The notes beneath the pieces are model-generated. The model was not told where the DNA came from. It did not search any database and was given only the letters and a program-made list of their open reading frames with translations. Both the position numbers and the translations under genes were made by a program. From contig CALXGC010000043.1 in assembly GCA_944387755.1 (NCBI GenBank), forward strand, positions 1-17,068: 17,068 bases of DNA, given 5' to 3'. This stretch comes from an uncultured Oscillospiraceae bacterium. GTDB lineage: Bacteria; Bacillota_A; Clostridia; Oscillospirales; Oscillospiraceae. Positions 13,471 through 17,068 of this stretch are shown here, in pieces. Position 1 is the stretch's first letter. Each line of letters starts with the position of its first letter.

Positions 13471-14638
13471 CGGTGAGCACATACAGGGTGTCCCCCGCCT
13501 TCACCTCCCCCAGGAGCTGGCACAGGGGCTCGTCCGGCTCCGCCTTGTTGGGAATCTCCTTCCAGCCCCAGCGGGCCTGTCCTCCGGTCAGGTCCGCTGT
13601 CTCTATGTCCTTCAGGCCGGAAAAATCCGCGTTCCACTCCGCCGGGCCGGTCTGGCTGCGGAAGCCGCTCACCCGCCAGATGGGGCCGCCCCCCTCCTCG
13701 TCAATCCAAATGCAGCCGGGGCGGCCCTTTCCGCCGTCGTCCCACTCATAGCGGTACACGCCGGGGAGGGGGAACCACAGGGCGTCAAAGCACTGGAGCA
13801 CCTCCCTTTTCCGATAGCCGGGGGCAAACTCCTCCTCCAGCTCCGGGGCGTCCTCCGGAATCTGAAAGTCCTGTCCGTCCAGAATGCACACCTCCCGGTA
13901 GGCGGAGACGGGCAGGGGCAGGGCGGGGTCCAGCTGATGGGCGCGCTCCAGAGAGGTCAGAATAAACCGGTTCATCTGCTCGTCGTCATAGCTGCGGTCC
14001 GAGGGGGCGAAGCAGCACTCCTCCCACAGCCGCTTCAGGGCGCAGTTGCGGTGATAGACCGCGTCCCGCCCGGCGTTGGGCCACAGAAACAGGCGCTGGC
14101 CCAGGTCCGGGTCCGCCCTGTGTTCCTCCAGCCACCCCCCGGAGAAGCGCCCCACCGGGGCATAGGCCGTGCCGGGGACCTCCTCCGGCAGGTACTCCTC
14201 CGGGTCCCAAAACAGGGGGGCGCTCTTCTGAGACTGGCGCATCCGGGCCAGCGCCCCGTCCACCTCCTCCACCAGCCAGGGGGCGAAGGACTCCCGGACC
14301 AGGCGGCCGAAGTCCCGGTGCTCCCAGTAGCCGGTGCGGTCCTCCACCTGAAGCTCCTTCAGCTCCTTTCCCAGGCCGTCCAGGAATTCCGCCGCGGCCA
14401 GGTGCAGGCCGGGGCCCGCCGGCGTGGTGTTGCAGCCGCCGGAGATCCTCCAGCCGCCGAAGAGCCCGCCCTCTCTGGCCCAGCCCAGATCCAGGTACCC
14501 CGCGGGGGAGAGCACTACCCGCATCCCGTCCTTCCAGGCGCCGATTTTGCACCCCTGCTGCTGGGCCAGGCGCTGGACCGCCCGAATCAGATTGTCCCGG
14601 TTCCGGACCTTGGCGCGAAATGTCAGTTCCAATTGCAT
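13394..14638 (-). CDS. Uncharacterised 414-aa protein
   Basis: I do not recognise this family. It is soluble, with no signal peptide or membrane segment, rich in Trp, Glu and Gly. The N-terminal 60 residues (MQLELTFRAKVRNRDNLIRA, LAQQQGCKIGAWKDGMRVVL) look like a small alpha/beta domain. A middle region holds FWDPEEYLPEEVPGTAYAPV and YHRNCALKRLWEECCFAPSD. The C-terminal region is beta-like (YRYEWDDGGKGRPGCIWIDE, WRVSGFRSQTG). The ATG at 14638 has GGAGAG upstream and follows the YwqG-family stop by 18 nt, so the two are cotranscribed. Its 3' end overlaps the AGCS gene by 77 nt, convergently. Its partner suggests a linked, possibly immunity-type or stress role, but that is speculation. Confidence 0.82.
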   Translation of the reverse strand: MQLELTFRAKVRNRDNLIRAVQRLAQQQGCKIGAWKDGMRVVLSPAGYLDLGWAREGGLFGGWRISGGCNTTPAGPGLHLAAAEFLDGLGKELKELQVEDRTGYWEHRDFGRLVRESFAPWLVEEVDGALARMRQSQKSAPLFWDPEEYLPEEVPGTAYAPVGRFSGGWLEEHRADPDLGQRLFLWPNAGRDAVYHRNCALKRLWEECCFAPSDRSYDDEQMNRFILTSLERAHQLDPALPLPVSAYREVCILDGQDFQIPEDAPELEEEFAPGYRKREVLQCFDALWFPLPGVYRYEWDDGGKGRPGCIWIDEEGGGPIWRVSGFRSQTGPAEWNADFSGLKDIETADLTGGQARWGWKEIPNKAEPDEPLCQLLGEVKAGDTLYVLTVTFSGGEEREEVYGRLHRMEVRPKS

Positions 14639-14656
14639 GGCTGTTCTCTCCCTCTC

Positions 14657-15511
14657 TCAACAGCACTGGAGCACCAGCCAGCTCCGGTCAAACCGCCGGG
14701 CCAGCAGGTCCTCTTTGCGGATGTAAAAATAGATCCGGCCGCAGTCGCCGAACATCAGCTCAAAGTCCCCGGACTCCACCGTGTCCAGCTGAAACAGCAG
14801 CCGCCACTCCTCCACGCTGGAGAAGCGCAGGGCGTCCCGCTCCTCCTTGGGGATGTTGTCCCAGGTCCCGCCCAGATAGTAGCCTCTGGAGACCAGCTCG
14901 CACTCCAGGGTCATGTTGTTCTGGATGATGTCCGGCCAGCCCAGCAGCTGGGAGCGGACCTCCGGGTAAGGAAAGCCGGCCTCCCGCCGGGCCTGGTCGA
15001 AGATCCGGTAGTCGTTGTCCGTCCAGTCATAGCCCAGCGCCAGGCAGGCGTCCAGAAAGTCCGGGGCGTCGCGCCCCGGCGACAGCTCCGCCGCCAGCTC
15101 CGGCAGGCGGAACTCCGGCGGCAGGTCCTGGGGAAACTCCGCCGGGGACAGGTCCTCCCCCTCAAACCAGTACACCCGGGCGCAGCCGGCGTCCCTGGGG
15201 TCAAAGCCCCACTTCATGCTGTCCAGCTCATAGAAGAAGGACAGCAGGCCCCGCCGGGGCAGCAGGCCCTCCGGGTCCAGACCGGCCAGCCGGGCGCAGT
15301 CAAACTGGGCCAGAAAGGCCAGCGGCCGGGGCTTGACGGCCGGGTCGTCATAAGTATCCGTGCAGAAATACGGCCAGGAAAAACCAGCGGGCACATCCGG
15401 CCGGCCGCCGAAGCGGCTTCTCCCCGCCGGCGGGGCGGTTTCTCCCTCCGGGGCGAAGCGGACGTCAATCCGCCCCCGGCTGAGAGAGGCAATCTCCTGC
15501 TTCCAATCCAT
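14657..15511 (-). CDS. YwqG family protein (DUF1963)
   Basis: A 284-aa soluble protein with the family blocks SRFGGRPDVPAGFSWP near residue 32, LAFLAQFDCARL, GLLSFFYELDSMKWG, LLGWPDIIQNNM and the C-terminal LLFQLDTV and FGDCGRIYFYIRKEDL. These match B. subtilis YwqG/DUF1963 proteins, whose biochemical function is unknown; in B. subtilis ywqG sits in the ywqGHIJKL cluster that includes the YwqJ toxin. ATG 15511 follows AAAGGAG by about 8 nt. It is first in a two-gene unit with the 414-aa unknown protein and has a promoter candidate at 15551-15580. No toxin-like gene is visible in this window, so an immunity role is only a possibility. Confidence 0.9.
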   Translation of the reverse strand: MDWKQEIASLSRGRIDVRFAPEGETAPPAGRSRFGGRPDVPAGFSWPYFCTDTYDDPAVKPRPLAFLAQFDCARLAGLDPEGLLPRRGLLSFFYELDSMKWGFDPRDAGCARVYWFEGEDLSPAEFPQDLPPEFRLPELAAELSPGRDAPDFLDACLALGYDWTDNDYRIFDQARREAGFPYPEVRSQLLGWPDIIQNNMTLECELVSRGYYLGGTWDNIPKEERDALRFSSVEEWRLLFQLDTVESGDFELMFGDCGRIYFYIRKEDLLARRFDRSWLVLQCC

Positions 15512-15550
15512 GGGCAGTCTCCTTTCCGGGCAGATTTGCTCTGTTTCACC

Positions 15551-15580
15551 ATCCTACCACAGACCTCCGCCGCCGGTCAA
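15551..15580 (-). promoter_or_regulatory. Candidate promoter of the ywqG-like unit
   Basis: On the minus strand TTGACC (15575-15580) and TAGGAT (15551-15556) with an 18-nt spacer, giving a leader of roughly 30 nt to the ATG at 15511. Confidence 0.5.
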
Positions 15581-15835
15581 ACCGGGGGGCTTCTTTTTCC
15601 CCGCCGCCGTCCCCGATTGCCTGTAGAATTTTGGCGCATTTTTTGCATTTTGCAGCATTTTCACCAAAAATTTTGCATAATTTCCTTCAAGACCATCTTT
15701 TTCTCCCGGCGCATATTCAAATAATTCGGCAAAGTGTCCAATAGCTTTCCATTCCCGCATTTAGTATGATGATATTCTGAGGAAGATTCCGCCCTGTTTG
15801 GGCGTTGATGAGGAAAGATGAGGTGTAAAACAACA
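15581..15835. other. AT-rich intergenic region between divergent units
   Basis: No gene is supported here; a 68-codon minus-strand frame lacks a ribosome binding site and any recognisable protein. The region is much richer in A/T than its flanks. TTTTGCA occurs three times (15641-15647, directly repeated at 15648-15654, and 15671-15677). TATGAT at 15765-15770 is a plausible -10 for the NuoE-like gene, but no good -35 is placed before it. A small CGCCC/GGGCG hairpin at 15790-15804 lies in the leader. Confidence 0.5.
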
Positions 15836-16318
15836 ATGTCCAACGGAATTTCTATGGACCGTGTGGAGGAGATTATCGACTCCTACGGCTGCCAGCGCCA
15901 CCACCTGATTGCCATCATGCAGGATATTCAAAACGAGTACAAGTACCTCAGTCCGGAGGTGCTGGAGCGCATCGCCCACAAGCTGAACATCGGCGTGGCC
16001 AAGGTGTACAGCGTGGCCACCTTCTATGAGAACTTCTCCCTGGAGGCCAAGGGGAAGTACATCATCAAGGTGTGCGACGGCACGGCCTGCCATGTGCGCA
16101 AGTCCCAGCCCATCTATAACGCCATCCGGGAGTACCTGGGCCTGGAGGGGAAGCAGAAGACCTCCGCCGACACCCTGTTCACCCTGGAGACGGTGGCCTG
16201 TCTGGGGGCCTGCGGCCTGGCCCCGGTCGTCACCATCAACGACCAGGTCCACTCAAAAATGACTCCTGAGCTGGCCATCGAGCTGCTGGAGTCCCTGCGA
16301 AAGGAGGAGGCCCAATGA
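15836..16318 (+). CDS. nuoE: NuoE-like [2Fe-2S] subunit of NAD(P)H oxidoreductase/hydrogenase
   Basis: A 160-aa thioredoxin-like ferredoxin subunit that relays electrons beside the NuoF-type flavin subunit. The four cluster ligands are present: C80 and C85 in VCDGTACHVRKS, C122 and C126 in ACLGACGLAPVV. VYSVATFYENFSL and the N-terminal helical bundle (RHHLIAIMQDIQNEYKYLS) are typical. ATG 15836 is chosen because GAGGTG lies about 10 nt upstream and MSNGISMDRVEEII is a sensible start; an ATG at 15818 has no spaced site. It overlaps the next gene as ATGA. In anaerobic Clostridia such an E-F pair is usually the start of a NADH-dependent [FeFe] hydrogenase (HydCBA, HndACD type) or of a bifurcating formate dehydrogenase. 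Which one depends on genes beyond the window. Confidence 0.95.
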   Translation: MSNGISMDRVEEIIDSYGCQRHHLIAIMQDIQNEYKYLSPEVLERIAHKLNIGVAKVYSVATFYENFSLEAKGKYIIKVCDGTACHVRKSQPIYNAIREYLGLEGKQKTSADTLFTLETVACLGACGLAPVVTINDQVHSKMTPELAIELLESLRKEEAQ

Positions 16319-17068
16319 CAATGACCCGCGAGCAGTTTAAGGTCCGCCAGCTTAAGGACAAGCGGGCCCTGTCCGCCCAGACGCGGCAGGTGCTCATCTG
16401 CGCCGGCACCGGCTGCATTGCCGGCGGCTCCCTGCATATCTACGACTATATGAAGACGGCCTGCCAGGAGCGGGGCATTGCCGTCCGGGTGGGCCTGCTC
16501 CACGAGGACGGCCAGGTGGAGACCCCCGCCTCCGGGAAGGAGCTTCAGCTGAAGAAGAGCGGCTGTCACGGCTTCTGCGAGATGGGCCCCCTGCTCCAGA
16601 TTGAGCCGGAGGGCATTCTGTATACCCACGTTCAGCTCTCCGACTGCGACGAGATCATTGAAAAGACCCTCCTGGGCGGCGAGGTAATTGAGCGCCTGCT
16701 CTATCAGCTGGACGGCGTCACCTACACCAAGCACCAGGACATCCCCTTCTATAAAAAGCAGCACCGGGTGGTGCTGGAGAACTGCGGCGCCACCGACGCC
16801 GAGGATATCGACGAGTACATCGCCCGGGACGGCTACTCCGCCTTTGAGAAGGCCCTGTTCGAGATGACCGGCGAGGAGATCTGCAAGGAGATCTCCGACT
16901 CCGGCCTGCGGGGCCGGGGGGGCGGCGGCTTCCCCGCCGGCCGCAAGTGGGAGAGCGTGCGGAAACAGCCCCCCGGCAAGAAATATGTGGTGTGCAACGG
17001 CGACGAGGGCGACCCCGGCGCGTTCATGGACCGGTCCATCATGGAGGGCAACCCCCACTCCATCATCG
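16315..17068 (+). CDS. nuoF: NuoF-like flavin/Fe-S subunit, N-terminal part (cut by window end)
   Basis: This subunit oxidises NAD(P)H at FMN and passes electrons to Fe-S clusters. The N-terminal thioredoxin-like [2Fe-2S] domain has C29 and C34 (ICAGTGCIAGG) and C84 and C88 (SGCHGFCEMGP), an extra domain typical of HydB/HndC-type hydrogenase subunits rather than plain complex I NuoF. The FMN/NAD domain then begins, with GLRGRGGGGFPAGRKWE near residues 196-212 and CNGDEGDPGAFMDRSIMEG. About 251 codons are visible; the family runs near 540-600, so more than half lies outside. The ATG overlaps the NuoE-like stop and has AAGGAGGAGG upstream, indicating coupled translation; ATG 16321 is a less likely alternative. 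Confidence 0.95.
   Translation, partial: MTMTREQFKVRQLKDKRALSAQTRQVLICAGTGCIAGGSLHIYDYMKTACQERGIAVRVGLLHEDGQVETPASGKELQLKKSGCHGFCEMGPLLQIEPEGILYTHVQLSDCDEIIEKTLLGGEVIERLLYQLDGVTYTKHQDIPFYKKQHRVVLENCGATDAEDIDEYIARDGYSAFEKALFEMTGEEICKEISDSGLRGRGGGGFPAGRKWESVRKQPPGKKYVVCNGDEGDPGAFMDRSIMEGNPHSII

Noticed and set aside
13421..15724. A 767-codon open frame on the plus strand opposite the ywqG-like unit
   Set aside because: Low-complexity Gln/Leu/Pro translation, no ribosome binding site, and fully antisense to two better-supported genes. One of these is clearly YwqG family.
15554..15760. Small 68-codon minus-strand frame upstream of the ywqG-like gene
   Set aside because: It runs through the promoter candidate, with no ribosome binding site and no domain.

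Overview
The window looks like chromosome from a GC-rich anaerobic Clostridia member. An Oscillospiraceae-type gut bacterium related to Flavonifractor or Intestinimonas is my inference from overall character, not from a marker comparison. Supporting signs are strong AGGAGG-type ribosome binding sites, a T-box leader, a partial acetate kinase gene, a NuoE/NuoF-type bifurcating oxidoreductase or hydrogenase pair, a DUF3810 metalloprotease, a YwqG-family protein and an AGCS amino-acid symporter. Most of it is ordinary housekeeping and accessory chromosome. I see no CRISPR array, no transposase or integrase gene, and no complete phage module.

Layout. 1-637 (-): the 5' part of ackA. 824-3265 (+): tmcAL (tRNA-Met cytidine acetate ligase) followed by a DUF3810 membrane metallopeptidase. 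7691-3264 (-): a transcription unit with a sigma-A-like promoter, a T-box riboswitch with its terminator, a TTG-started PhzF-family gene, a DUF3887-like lipoprotein overlapping it by ATGA, a short palindromic repeat, and alaS closed by a strong intrinsic terminator. 7714-9789 (+): a divergent OmpR-type response regulator and histidine kinase. 9796-10335 (-): a small NlpC/P60 or YiiX-like papain-fold protein, convergent with the kinase.

10457-11529 (+): tRNA-Leu(CAG) with its own promoter and terminator, then rlmA (23S rRNA guanine-N1 methyltransferase). 11529-11927: a short, visibly less GC-rich segment with a small XRE-family regulator (-) and a palindrome, bounded by a 29-bp direct repeat that duplicates the 3' end of rlmA. 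12043-13470 (+): an AGCS alanine/glycine:cation symporter whose last codons run antisense into its convergent neighbour. 15580-13394 (-): a two-gene unit of a YwqG/DUF1963 protein and a 414-aa protein I do not recognise. 15836-17068 (+): NuoE-like and NuoF-like subunits, the second cut by the window edge.

The most informative signals are regulatory or structural rather than new enzyme families. (1) The T-box lies in front of phzF-lipoprotein-alaS. By alignment its specifier reads GCC (Ala) and its UGGU bulge fits an A73 tRNA, so alanine starvation would control a PhzF-family enzyme and a lipoprotein together with alanyl-tRNA synthetase. (2) Two paired-hairpin repeats share GTAGGGGCG ends but have different, internally compensated stems. 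One is inserted in frame inside tmcAL, the other lies in front of alaS. (3) The direct repeat of the rlmA 3' end around the XRE gene looks like attL/attR of a decayed or minimal integrative element.
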